In this document: one piece after another, positions 28,574 through 36,752 of the stretch
Position numbering within the stretch: position 1 is the stretch's first letter
How the letters are laid out: each line of letters starts with the position of its first letter
From: Acidobacteriota bacterium
Lineage (GTDB): Bacteria; Acidobacteriota; Blastocatellia; RBC074
Direction of reading: 5' to 3'
Assembly (NCBI GenBank): GCA_018268995.1
Contig: JAFDVL010000011.1
Location: forward strand, 62,001-126,000
Length of the DNA stretch: 64,000 nucleotides
Program-made: the position numbers and the translations under genes
The notes under the pieces: model-generated
The model's input: the letters and a program-made list of their open reading frames with translations, nothing else
Told to the model about the DNA's origin: nothing
Databases searched by the model: none

Positions 28574-29512
28574 GTGGGTAATTTATATTTGGTCACAGGT
28601 GGGGCAGGATTTATTGGATCACATATCGCTACGGCATTGGTAAATCGAGGCGATCAGGTGCGTATACTGGATAATTTACTTACCGGGCATCGGTCGAACC
28701 TGGCGCATCTTGAGGGCAAAATCGAATTCATTGAAGGCAGCATTTGTGATGTTGAGGTAACGCGTCAGGCAGTGGAAGGCGTCAAAATAGTTTTCCATGA
28801 AGCTGCAATTCCTTCTGTTCCTCGCTCTGTTGTTGAGCCGCGTTTCACGCACGAAGCTAATGTCGAAGGCACGTTCAATGTTCTGCTTGCAGCAAAAGAA
28901 GCGGGAGTAAAACGACTGGTTTTTGCCGCTTCAAGTTCAGCGTATGGTGATACGGAAGTTTTGCCCAAACATGTAGAAATGTATCCCAATCCGCTTTCGC
29001 CTTATGCAGCACAAAAGCTTTTCGGCGAATTTTATTGTCAGGTGTTCTCGAAAGTTTACGGGTTGGAAACAGTGGCTTTACGGTACTTCAATGTTTTCGG
29101 CCCACGCCAAGACCCCTCGTCCCCATATTCCGGCGTGATTTCCAAATTCGTGACTTCCCTGCTGGCAAACGAACCACCGCTTATTTTTGGCGATGGAGAG
29201 CAAACGCGCGATTTTACTTATGTGGACAACGTTGTCAGTGCAAATTTACTGGCGGCAGAGGCTCCGAATGCAAGTGGGAGTGTTGTAAATGTCGGCGTGG
29301 GAGATCGTATTTCACTAAATCAATTGTTGGCCGAGTTGCAAAAAATTCTGGGCACCAATCTGACTCCGAACTATGCGGAACTGCGAGCAGGCGACGTTCG
29401 TGATTCACAGGCTGACATTCTTCTCACAGAAAAACTGATTGGATATAAACCCCTCGTTAGCTTAGCCGAAGGATTGCGCCAGACGGTTGAGTGGTACAAA
29501 CAAAATCAGTAG
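28574..29512 (+). CDS. NAD-dependent epimerase/dehydratase (UDP-glucose 4-epimerase-like)
   Basis: Extended short-chain dehydrogenase of 312 residues acting on a nucleotide sugar. The NAD site is VTGGAGFIGSH near the N-terminus; the catalytic region has SSSAYGD and YAAQK, and the substrate side shows RYFNVFGPRQDPSSPYSGVI. This pattern fits UDP-glucose or UDP-N-acetylglucosamine 4-epimerases. It begins with GTG, supported by an AAGGAAG-type ribosome-binding site. It converges with the GNAT gene, with only 5 bp between stops. Confidence 0.88.
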   Translation: MGNLYLVTGGAGFIGSHIATALVNRGDQVRILDNLLTGHRSNLAHLEGKIEFIEGSICDVEVTRQAVEGVKIVFHEAAIPSVPRSVVEPRFTHEANVEGTFNVLLAAKEAGVKRLVFAASSSAYGDTEVLPKHVEMYPNPLSPYAAQKLFGEFYCQVFSKVYGLETVALRYFNVFGPRQDPSSPYSGVISKFVTSLLANEPPLIFGDGEQTRDFTYVDNVVSANLLAAEAPNASGSVVNVGVGDRISLNQLLAELQKILGTNLTPNYAELRAGDVRDSQADILLTEKLIGYKPLVSLAEGLRQTVEWYKQNQ

Positions 29513-29517
29513 ATCAA

Positions 29518-30096
29518 TTAGAGCTTTTTTCTCATTCCCAGAGCCAATGATTCGTACCCAAGCTCTTCCCACATTCGACGTGCTGCCTCATTGTTGAAGA
29601 GTACGTGCAATTCGCTATTTTTCAGACCCTGCTCACTAAACCAATGTTCAGCTGCGAGCGCCAACGCAGCACCTATTCCCAGGCGACGTGATTCGTTTGT
29701 AACAAATGCTCCTGCGATATAACCACTTTCCACCTGCATGACAGGACGAGGGCGGCGCATGACAAAAGTAAAGCCCCAGCGCGCCAATCGCTCTATCACA
29801 GTTTTTCCCCATTGCATCCAACCAATCTCTTCACGCGGCAACTGTCGCCCCACGATTACAGCCCTGATGTATCCGACAACCTGCTGCTCCTGTTCAGCAA
29901 CAAAAAAACGCGTATTCGGCGTGCGAAGCTGCTTTTGCAGTTCCTCGACGCTGGCCGCCCAGGGATTCACTTCATTCGTCGTCCCGGATAATTCCCGCTC
30001 ATAGATCAGCAATTGCCGCGTAAGCGTAGCCAGTGCGGCAGCATCCTCAAGAGATGCGCTACGAATAATGAATGTGTTGCCAGAATTGTCGGCCAT
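29518..30096 (-). CDS. GNAT-family N-acetyltransferase
   Basis: A 192-residue acetyltransferase of the GNAT fold. The acetyl-CoA loop region appears around ESGYIAGAFVTNESRRLGIGAALALAAEHW, with the typical arginine-glycine-rich turn, and the final strand is HVLFNNEAARRMWEELGYE. I start it at the ATG 30096, 10 bp after the lexA stop; an upstream extension of 20 codons would overlap lexA. It is likely cotranscribed with lexA. The substrate is unknown. Confidence 0.8.
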   Translation of the reverse strand: MADNSGNTFIIRSASLEDAAALATLTRQLLIYERELSGTTNEVNPWAASVEELQKQLRTPNTRFFVAEQEQQVVGYIRAVIVGRQLPREEIGWMQWGKTVIERLARWGFTFVMRRPRPVMQVESGYIAGAFVTNESRRLGIGAALALAAEHWFSEQGLKNSELHVLFNNEAARRMWEELGYESLALGMRKKL

Positions 30097-30106
30097 GCGT
30101 GAGAAA

Positions 30107-30724
30107 TTATGTTCGATGACGGTTGCACAAACGCAGAACCCCAAGCAGTTTTCCACGAATCAGAAATCGCTGTGAAGCTTTCACTCTAATCGGTGGATAG
30201 GCAGGATTGGAAGACTTCAAAATCACTTGTCCTTTTTCACGAAAGAAGGTTTTGACAACAGCACCATCATCAATCAGCGCGACGACAATGTCTTTATTTT
30301 GCGCCGTCTCGCTTGCTTCGATCACCAGATAATCCCCATCCAGAATCGCATCCCCAATCATCGAATCGCCGCGCACAATCAAGCCAAAAGTTCTTTTCTT
30401 CCCAGCCATCGAACGCGGAATCGTGATCCACTCATCACTAAGTTCCGTGATGATCGGTTTCCCGGCGGCAACATAACCAAGCAATGGAATTTCGATCTCA
30501 CCCCGTTCGTCGCCACGACTCAGAATTTCAATGCCGCGTGAAATGTTCGGAGTCCGCCGAATATTGCCCGCTTTTTCCAGTTTACTCAAATAATGATGGA
30601 CGGTGGAGGGAGAGCTAAATTTAAAACGGCGCTGGATTTCAGCCATTGTCGGTGATTTACCACGCGCGGTGATGTATTGCTCCAGAAATTGAAAGACAGC
30701 ATGTTGTTGATCGGTTAGGGCCAT
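30107..30724 (-). CDS. lexA: SOS-response repressor LexA
   Basis: DNA-damage repressor of 205 residues. The N-terminal winged helix includes PTMAEIQRRFKFSSPSTVHHYLSKLEKAG. The self-cleavage site is Ala87-Gly88 in GYVAAGKP. The catalytic dyad is Ser121 (GDSMIGD) and Lys158 (AVVKTFF), 37 residues apart as in E. coli LexA. The ATG at 30724 is chosen over a GTG two codons upstream because an AAGGGA site sits about 6 bases from it. The adjacent upstream region has a palindrome and repeats that may be its own operator. Confidence 0.95.
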   Translation of the reverse strand: MALTDQQHAVFQFLEQYITARGKSPTMAEIQRRFKFSSPSTVHHYLSKLEKAGNIRRTPNISRGIEILSRGDERGEIEIPLLGYVAAGKPIITELSDEWITIPRSMAGKKRTFGLIVRGDSMIGDAILDGDYLVIEASETAQNKDIVVALIDDGAVVKTFFREKGQVILKSSNPAYPPIRVKASQRFLIRGKLLGVLRLCNRHRT

Positions 30725-30749
30725 AATCACTCCCTTCGTGAGACTCCCA

Positions 30750-30792
30750 AATTATCGAATCATCTTAATAAGCTTTAGCTTAATTATCGAAT
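30750..30792. promoter_or_regulatory. Candidate LexA operator region: palindrome between two direct repeats
   Basis: AATTATCGAAT occurs at 30750-30760 and again at 30782-30792. Between them, 30769-30782 is the palindrome TAAGCT-TT-AGCTTA. The set lies 26-68 bp upstream of the lexA start, where an autoregulatory site would be expected. It does not match the E. coli or Bacillus SOS boxes. Confidence 0.4.
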
Positions 30793-30910
30793 GTTCACGA
30801 AAATTGTCAACAAATCATATTGAAATTGACTAGCCTTGATGGTATAAGGTCGCTCAATAAATTTTCTATTTTCATCGAAAATCCCTCACTTGACAATTGG
30901 AGGAACGATT

Positions 30911-31522
30911 ATGCTGTTCGATTCACGGCAGATCATCAGGATTAATATCAGTGATGACTGGTCAGCATCGGACATAGCGACTTTCCTGCACGAGTTGGAT
31001 TATCTCTATAACTTAGGCCTCAGGATTGTTGCTGCGGCGACCAGTAACGAACAACAAAGGCAAATAGAAATGTGGGCAGAAAAATCCGTGTTATCAGATC
31101 ATACAAAAAATCAGTATCCGCGTGCTGAGTTGGAGGTTTGTCAAATTCACTACAGCTCTCCTGGTTTTACCGATCTGGGCGGGATGGGAACCGTCATTGG
31201 CCACATCAAAGATTTCCTTTTGCGACTGATTGACTATCGCGTGCAATCGCGCCGACGGGCTTTAGAGGATGACCTGATTGCAGTTGAAAACACGAAGAAA
31301 ACCTTAGAGAACGAAACGATCATGCTAAAAAACGTGCAGCTTCGGATCGAAAATGCTCGGCAGTTTTTGGAGTTGGCAAAAACCAATGGCTTCACCGAAG
31401 AAGAAATCAAAAAAATGATTCCGCCCGTTGTTCAGGTGCAGGAAACGCTGGTTCGTTTGGTTTCCGATGGAAGAATCCAATCTGTTGAGCTGAGAGATGA
31501 AGCGCCTGATAGCCCAAATTAG
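30911..31522 (+). CDS. Unknown protein: alpha/beta N-half, coiled-coil C-half
   Basis: I do not recognise this 203-residue protein. The first about 85 residues alternate strands and helices (QIIRINISDDWSASDIATFLHEL). A central YSSPGFTDLGG motif leads into a helix (IGHIKDFLLRLIDYRVQSRR) and a long charged coiled coil at about residues 118-150. The end is helical and acidic. The arrangement loosely recalls adaptor regions of conflict-system proteins that have a ySSP-like strand before a helix, but I cannot confirm kinship. The ATG at 30911 is preferred over a start seven codons earlier because GGAGG lies 7 bases before it. No membrane segment is seen. Confidence 0.7.
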   Translation: MLFDSRQIIRINISDDWSASDIATFLHELDYLYNLGLRIVAAATSNEQQRQIEMWAEKSVLSDHTKNQYPRAELEVCQIHYSSPGFTDLGGMGTVIGHIKDFLLRLIDYRVQSRRRALEDDLIAVENTKKTLENETIMLKNVQLRIENARQFLELAKTNGFTEEEIKKMIPPVVQVQETLVRLVSDGRIQSVELRDEAPDSPN

Positions 31523-31616
31523 CAGTGTAGGTATCGCAAAAAATGCTTTCTTGACCCGCTGAGAACGGATACGCCATAATTTGCGCTGGTTTATTTGGCC
31601 CGACCGAGACACGTCA

Positions 31617-32519
31617 ATGGCAAAATTATTTTCAGTGATCATTTTTCTTTTGTTATTTGTGCCCTATACCTCAGCGCAAACAGGGCAAGCAAACAAAAAT
31701 GTATACGGGCCAGTCATTACTGCGTACTTCATCAACCTGGAGGAAGAGTTGAATGAATTGGAATTCCAAATCCAGCACCAGGAAATCAGCCGCAGTGATT
31801 ACACCCGCTCCAAACAAAGACTCCTTTTACAGCGACAATACGTCGAGCAACATGCGATAAATTCAGGCGAAGACATTATTCCAGATTTGCAGATTCTTAC
31901 CGGAGACGAAATCACAACGATGCTTGGGGTTGGCGAAGTTAAAAGTCAAAGCTTACGAGTGGGCGATGTGCTGGGGGGAAAGTGGCAAATCAGTGGCATC
32001 GAAAAACGAGGCGAACGTTTTTTCGTGCTCGAACGGAATACCAAAGAAAGCGCACGCCAAACACGTCCGAAAATCAATCCACGCGACATTATTGAAACGA
32101 TCACGGTTTACGAACCAGACCCGGAAGAAATCAGACAGGCACAAGCCGCAAATACAAGACCTGTTGAGCCTCCGCCCAACCTGGAGGCGCAACCAAAAGT
32201 TGCCCGTGAGATTCCGCGCCCAAACATTCGCGCCATGTATTTGCCTCTGTACACAATGAAAGCCCGCGAGAAAAAAGTCGAAGGCAAGGTGGTACTCAGC
32301 GCATTGTTTACCCGCGATGGAAAAGTCAAAGATTTAGCCGTTGAACAAAAACTTGGTTCAGGCCTGGACGAAAGCGCGCTTGAAGCTGCCAAACGATTGA
32401 CGTTTGATCCAGCAATGGTAGATGGCCAGCCAATTGACGTGCGGGCGCAGATCATTTACCTCTTCACCTTAAAAAATACAAGCGCGAGCGTTCAACCACT
32501 GAAAGGCGGTCAGCCTTGA
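31617..32519 (+). CDS. Secreted TonB C-terminal domain protein
   Basis: A 300-residue exported protein. The signal peptide is MAKLFSVIIFLLLFVPYTSAQ, which is why I start at 31617 and not 36 bp upstream. The middle is helical and charged (about residues 45-85). The C-terminal about 90 residues are a TonB_C domain (YTMKAREKKVEGKVVLSALF, KDLAVEQKLGSGLDESALEA, RLTFDPA). It lacks the N-terminal membrane anchor of true TonB, so it is a TonB-domain periplasmic protein of unknown role, common in this phylum. It overlaps the next gene by 4 bp. Confidence 0.85.
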   Translation: MAKLFSVIIFLLLFVPYTSAQTGQANKNVYGPVITAYFINLEEELNELEFQIQHQEISRSDYTRSKQRLLLQRQYVEQHAINSGEDIIPDLQILTGDEITTMLGVGEVKSQSLRVGDVLGGKWQISGIEKRGERFFVLERNTKESARQTRPKINPRDIIETITVYEPDPEEIRQAQAANTRPVEPPPNLEAQPKVAREIPRPNIRAMYLPLYTMKAREKKVEGKVVLSALFTRDGKVKDLAVEQKLGSGLDESALEAAKRLTFDPAMVDGQPIDVRAQIIYLFTLKNTSASVQPLKGGQP

Positions 32520-33364
32520 AACTTTCGCGGCGTCAGTTCATTAAACTTTCCGCAGCTTCAATCACGACATTCGGTCTGGGCGGATTAGGCTTAGGAATGT
32601 GGCTGCGCACAAGGGTTGAGGTTTCAAAGGTAAATGTTAATCTGCCGCGATTGCCTGAAGAATTTAACGGACTCACCATTGCACACCTCAGTGACATCCA
32701 TCACGGTCCATTTATTCCAGCAGACTATCTCAATCGCTGCGTGGAAATCGCAAACAGCTTGAACCCGGATTTAATTGCTCTCACGGGTGATTTTACTTTT
32801 GGAGCAAAAGCGTATTCGGAGCCCTGTGGCGAAATTCTCTCCGGCCTAAAACCGCGCATCGGGAAATTCGCAGTACTTGGCAATCATGATCATTACAATA
32901 GTGCAGGCCGAGTAACCCGTGCCTTGCGACAAGCACGAATTACAGTCTTAATTGATGACAAAGAAAGACTGGAAAAAAGAGGGGAAAAGCTTTGGCTTTT
33001 TGGTGTTGACGACTTACTGATGGGCAAGACAGATTTAGTAAAGCTGTATAACGATTGCCCAAAAGATGAAATGCGGATCACGCTTTCGCATAATCCTGAC
33101 TTCCTGGGCGAATATGCTGAAAAGCAACAGCACACTGATTTCATGCTTTCGGGTCATACTCACGGAGGTCAGATACGCTTCCCGATTCTTGGTGCACCAC
33201 ATTTGAAACTACTAGGCCATGAATACGTGATGGGATTGCAGCGACGCAACACCATGCAAATTTACACGACTCGCGGCATTGGAACAGTCGGGCCACCCGT
33301 ACGTTTTCTTTGTCCCCCGGAAATCGTGCTGTACACTTTGCGCCGTGGAGAAATCACTGTATGA
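32516..33364 (+). CDS. Tat-exported calcineurin-like metallophosphoesterase
   Basis: A 282-residue phosphoesterase with a twin-arginine signal (SRRQFIKLSAASITTFGLGG). All five metal-binding blocks are present: HLSDIHHG, LTGDFTF, LGNHDHY, LSHNPDFL and SGHTHGGQI. It resembles YaeI/LpxG-type enzymes that act on phospholipids or UDP-diacylglucosamine, so a lipid-linked substrate is possible. The start is TTG at 32516, whose bases overlap the TGA of the preceding gene (TTGA), with AAGGCGG about 6 bases upstream. It overlaps the next start by 4 bp. Confidence 0.88.
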   Translation: MKLSRRQFIKLSAASITTFGLGGLGLGMWLRTRVEVSKVNVNLPRLPEEFNGLTIAHLSDIHHGPFIPADYLNRCVEIANSLNPDLIALTGDFTFGAKAYSEPCGEILSGLKPRIGKFAVLGNHDHYNSAGRVTRALRQARITVLIDDKERLEKRGEKLWLFGVDDLLMGKTDLVKLYNDCPKDEMRITLSHNPDFLGEYAEKQQHTDFMLSGHTHGGQIRFPILGAPHLKLLGHEYVMGLQRRNTMQIYTTRGIGTVGPPVRFLCPPEIVLYTLRRGEITV

Positions 33365-33693
33365 GTTTACTGACACAAACTGAAGTCTATGATGAAATCA
33401 CCAAAGCCCAAACCACAGGAAACAAATTAGCTGTGGCCACAATCATCACAACTTCTGGCTCCACGCCACAACGCACAGGAGCAAAACTGTTGGTCTACGA
33501 TGATGGACGAATGCTCGGCACAGTCGGCGGCGGTTGCGTCGAAGCAGATGTTTGGGCTGAAGCTCGTCAAGCATTAGAAGATAATAAAGCGAGAGTTTGT
33601 CATTTCACCTTACGCGACAATCCAGATGTCCCACCCGATGAAGAAGGCATGATTTGTGGCGGCGAAATGGAAGTAATGATCGAAGTTTGGTAA
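33361..33693 (+). CDS. XdhC/CoxI N-domain protein, stand-alone
   Basis: A 110-residue protein made only of the XdhC_CoxI domain (SGSTPQRTGAKLLVYDDGRM, GTVGGGCVEADVW). Relatives help insert or sulfurate molybdenum cofactor in xanthine or CO dehydrogenases. The ATG at 33361 overlaps the upstream stop (ATGA) and has GGAG upstream. The Rossmann half of the usual XdhC is in the next gene. No molybdenum hydroxylase is in the window. Confidence 0.82.
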   Translation: MSLLTQTEVYDEITKAQTTGNKLAVATIITTSGSTPQRTGAKLLVYDDGRMLGTVGGGCVEADVWAEARQALEDNKARVCHFTLRDNPDVPPDEEGMICGGEMEVMIEVW

Positions 33694-33740
33694 TTGAGTT
33701 ATTGGTCGCTCAATTGTCTATTTTTATCCCAAATCTTTTT

Positions 33741-34526
33741 ATGATGACTGCCCCTGAAATTTCTGTTGCCATTAATCGCGCCTTTAACAAGGGGCATTCG
33801 TTGGCAATTGTTTCAATTGTTTCCCAAGCTGGAGCGACTTCAGAAAAGAACACAAGATTATTAATAGAAGAAGGCGTAGGGGTGATCGGTGGCACACTAG
33901 GTCTGAATCAGGCGTTCGATACTTCAACTGCTGAGCAAGCGCTCTTATTAATAAAAGATGAGCGGCAAGAAATCGTCACACAAGATTTCGCAGACACGAG
34001 ATTGCTTTTTGAAATTGCCCGCCCGCCACTCGAACTGATTGTTTGCGGCGGAGGTCACGTCGGCCAGGCTGTAGCTCAAGCGGGCGTCTTTCTCGGTTTT
34101 CGGGTGACAGTCATTGATGATCGTGCAGAATTTGCCGGGCGCGAGCGCTTTCCAGATGAGAGAATCAATCTAATTTCAGATGATTTTGTTGCAGCACTGC
34201 ATTCTTTGAAAATTACACCAGCTTCGCACTTGGTCATTGTCACGCGCGGGCATAAACATGATGAAATCTGTTTACGTGAAGTCATTGATAAACCTGCTCG
34301 TTATATCGGAATGATCGGTAGTCGTCGCCGCACAACAACGATTCGCGCTCACCTGAAACGGGAAGGAGTAGATGATGAGTTGATGCTTCGTGTCTGTGCC
34401 CCAATAGGATTGGATATTGGAGCACAAACGCCTGAAGAAATTGCCATAGCTATTCTAGCTGAGATAATAATGATACGACGTGGGGGCGATGGAAGAGCGA
34501 AAAGCGCCTTTGTAAGAGAAAAATAA
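33741..34526 (+). CDS. XdhC-family protein with Rossmann domain
   Basis: A 261-residue relative of XdhC. Residues 1-85 are a weakly conserved XdhC_CoxI domain (IVSIVSQAGATSEKNTRLLI). The second half is the XdhC Rossmann domain (LELIVCGGGHVGQAVAQAG, RFPDERINLI, YIGMIGSRRRTTTIRAHL, APIGLDIGAQTPEEIAIAILAEI). It may act with the 110-residue protein encoded 47 bp upstream. An ATG also stands one codon later; no clear ribosome-binding site distinguishes them. Confidence 0.85.
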   Translation: MMTAPEISVAINRAFNKGHSLAIVSIVSQAGATSEKNTRLLIEEGVGVIGGTLGLNQAFDTSTAEQALLLIKDERQEIVTQDFADTRLLFEIARPPLELIVCGGGHVGQAVAQAGVFLGFRVTVIDDRAEFAGRERFPDERINLISDDFVAALHSLKITPASHLVIVTRGHKHDEICLREVIDKPARYIGMIGSRRRTTTIRAHLKREGVDDELMLRVCAPIGLDIGAQTPEEIAIAILAEIIMIRRGGDGRAKSAFVREK

Positions 34527-34670
34527 ATTTATGCCTTTTGCTCGTCTTTCCAAATATTTAGTAGCCTGAGCTTAGCGTTTTCGGTTAGTATACGCGGCTG
34601 TTACAGGTGGTGCCCCGAAATGGATAATTAAAAAACGAATAAACAAACTTCCACGAGAGAGGGTCAAGCG

Positions 34671-34991
34671 ATGGATACCCAAGCATCTCAAAACGTTCAA
34701 GATGGTTTTTTGAATACTCTTCGCCGAGATCGCATTAACGTGACGATCTATTTGATCGGCGGAGTTAAGCTCACCGGACGAATTCGCAGCTTCGACAAAT
34801 TCTCAGTCGTTTTAGAATCTGGTAATTTGGAACAGTTAATTTTTAAGCACGCGATTTCTACGATTTCCGTTCCACGTGGTGCCGTGCAGCATGGACATCA
34901 TGCGCCACATCAGCAAAGTAGTGCGCCTCCCGCGCCTCCTTCAGCTCCAGCTCCACCGGCAACACCAAATGGCGGAACTCAAGGGAGCTAG
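34671..34991 (+). CDS. hfq: RNA chaperone Hfq with Pro-rich tail
   Basis: Hexameric Sm-like RNA chaperone that pairs small RNAs with mRNAs. Residues 8-70 are the Sm core: [20 protein letters not shown] with a G at the usual turn, and the Sm2 motif FKHAIST, where most Hfq have YKHAIST. The 106-residue length exceeds the core because of a His/Gln/Pro/Ala tail (residues 73-106) that is probably disordered. A GAGGG site lies 8 bases upstream of the ATG. The usual neighbour miaA is missing. Confidence 0.92.
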   Translation: MDTQASQNVQDGFLNTLRRDRINVTIYLIGGVKLTGRIRSFDKFSVVLESGNLEQLIFKHAISTISVPRGAVQHGHHAPHQQSSAPPAPPSAPAPPATPNGGTQGS

Positions 34992-35021
34992 TCTCCAAAT
35001 TGAGACGGACAATCAGGCAAG

Positions 35022-35672
35022 ATGAATCGCGGCAAGCTCATCACTTTTGAGGGCGTTGACGGTTGCGGGAAAACTACGCAACTTCGACTGCTCGAACGAA
35101 TTCTTACCACCCGAAATACTTCCTTTGTCTCAACACGCGAGCCAGGTGGCACCGAACTTGGCAAACTGATTCGAGCGGCCTTGCTTAACGTCTCTCGCCA
35201 CAAAGTTGAACCCTTATCAGAATTATTACTTTATGCTGCAGATCGGGCACAGCATGTACAAGAGTTTGTTTTGCCAAATCTTGCCGCAGGGAAGATCGTT
35301 TTAAGTGATCGCTTTTACGATGCAACCACCGCATATCAGGGTTATGGGCGTGGATTTGATCTCGCGCTAATTCAAAAATTGAACCGACTTGCAACCAGTG
35401 ATCTAAAACCCGATCTAACGTTGTTATTCGATATTGATGTCTCGACAGGCATCGAGCGCATTGCCAGGCGCGGAGGCGAAACAGCAAATAATTCGGACGA
35501 AGATAAGGCAAATCGTTTGGATCTCGAACCACACGAATTTCATGAACGCGTCCGACAAGGATACTTGGAACTTGCCAAGCAAGAACCTAATCGTTTCCGC
35601 ATCATTCCCGCGTCCGGTTCCATTGAAGCTGTGCGTCCATTGGTGATGGAAGCCTTGCAAGGAATTTTGTAA
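35022..35672 (+). CDS. tmk: Thymidylate kinase
   Basis: Phosphorylates dTMP to dTDP for DNA synthesis. The 216 residues show the P-loop GVDGCGKTTQ, the DRX motif in LSDRFYDATTAYQGYGRG, and the substrate helix STREPGGTELG. It precedes holB by 9 bp, the tmk-holB pairing seen in many bacteria. Confidence 0.95.
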   Translation: MNRGKLITFEGVDGCGKTTQLRLLERILTTRNTSFVSTREPGGTELGKLIRAALLNVSRHKVEPLSELLLYAADRAQHVQEFVLPNLAAGKIVLSDRFYDATTAYQGYGRGFDLALIQKLNRLATSDLKPDLTLLFDIDVSTGIERIARRGGETANNSDEDKANRLDLEPHEFHERVRQGYLELAKQEPNRFRIIPASGSIEAVRPLVMEALQGIL

Positions 35673-35681
35673 ACTGAAGCC

Positions 35682-36671
35682 ATGTCTTTCTCAGGGCTGA
35701 TTGGTAACGAGCACAACAAACAAATTCTGCAACGATTTCTGCGCCGCAAAAATTTAGGAATGACACTTATTTTTGCAGGGCCGGAAGGGATCGGAAAAAG
35801 ACAGTTCGCACTAACCTTAGCCAAAGTTGCGAATTGCCAGAATCTGCCAGAAACCAATGACGATAGTTGCGACATTTGTCCTACCTGTCAACGGATTCAG
35901 GCTGGCACTTATAGTGATGTGGTCACAATTCAACCTGATGGCACATACATTAAAATTGCCCAGACGCGCGAACTAATCAATGATGTGCAAGTCAGACCTC
36001 GTGAAGGACGACAAAGATTTTTTCTCATTGATGAGGCTGATCGCTTACGCGAAGAAGCGGCCAATTCCCTGCTCAAAACACTTGAAGAACCTCCCGCCAC
36101 ATCAACAATCATTTTACTAACAGCGCGTCCAGACTCTTTACTTTCGACGATTCGTTCACGTGCGCAGAAACTAAACTTTGCGCCCTTACCCACACCAGAG
36201 ATGGAAAAATATCTGGCTAGCAGGTTTCAACTTGCAACTCCTGATGCCAGACTACTAGCGCTATTAACAGGAGGAAGGATTGGACAGGCAACGACGATTG
36301 ACCTGACAGAATATAGGCGTGAACGACGTGAATTATTAGAATTAATGGATTTACTGGCAACAGGAAATAATAAACACCGCTTGCTCAAAGCCGCTGAACA
36401 TTACGGAAAACAGGAACGCGATGCTTATGAACGAATGATCCTATTATTTCTTAATCTGTTACGGGATATATTTCTCATTGCAGCAAGCGGGAGTATAGAG
36501 AACATCGTTAATATAGATGTTGCAGATCGCCTTAGTTTATTGGCGGAAAAAATCGGAATAGCGCAGCTGACAAAATGGATTAAGAAATTTGACGAGTTGC
36601 GCTTCAATCTCCGCATTAATATAAACCGTCAAATTGCGACAGAATCGGCTTTTATCGGTTTGGCAAATTAG
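35682..36671 (+). CDS. holB: DNA polymerase III delta' subunit
   Basis: Clamp-loader subunit, 329 residues. The P-loop-like region is IFAGPEGIGKRQFALTLAK, the zinc module has CDICPTCQR preceded by a cysteine in VANCQN, and the SRC-type motif is in DSLLSTIRSRAQKLNF. The Walker-B-like stretch FFLIDEADRLREEAANSLLKTLEEP is clear. It follows tmk by 9 bp and is likely cotranscribed with it. Confidence 0.92.
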   Translation: MSFSGLIGNEHNKQILQRFLRRKNLGMTLIFAGPEGIGKRQFALTLAKVANCQNLPETNDDSCDICPTCQRIQAGTYSDVVTIQPDGTYIKIAQTRELINDVQVRPREGRQRFFLIDEADRLREEAANSLLKTLEEPPATSTIILLTARPDSLLSTIRSRAQKLNFAPLPTPEMEKYLASRFQLATPDARLLALLTGGRIGQATTIDLTEYRRERRELLELMDLLATGNNKHRLLKAAEHYGKQERDAYERMILLFLNLLRDIFLIAASGSIENIVNIDVADRLSLLAEKIGIAQLTKWIKKFDELRFNLRININRQIATESAFIGLAN

Positions 36672-36752
36672 AAAATCTTTCCACAGATCGCCCTCTTTTT
36701 CCTCAGACATTTCCACAGGCTGTGCAAAATAGGCTATATTCTTGCTCGACGC

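Noticed and set aside
30740..30800. Bacillus-type LexA box (CGAAC-N4-GTTCG)
   Set aside because: CGAATGTTC is only a partial match without the 4-bp spacer, so I proposed the local palindrome and direct repeats instead.
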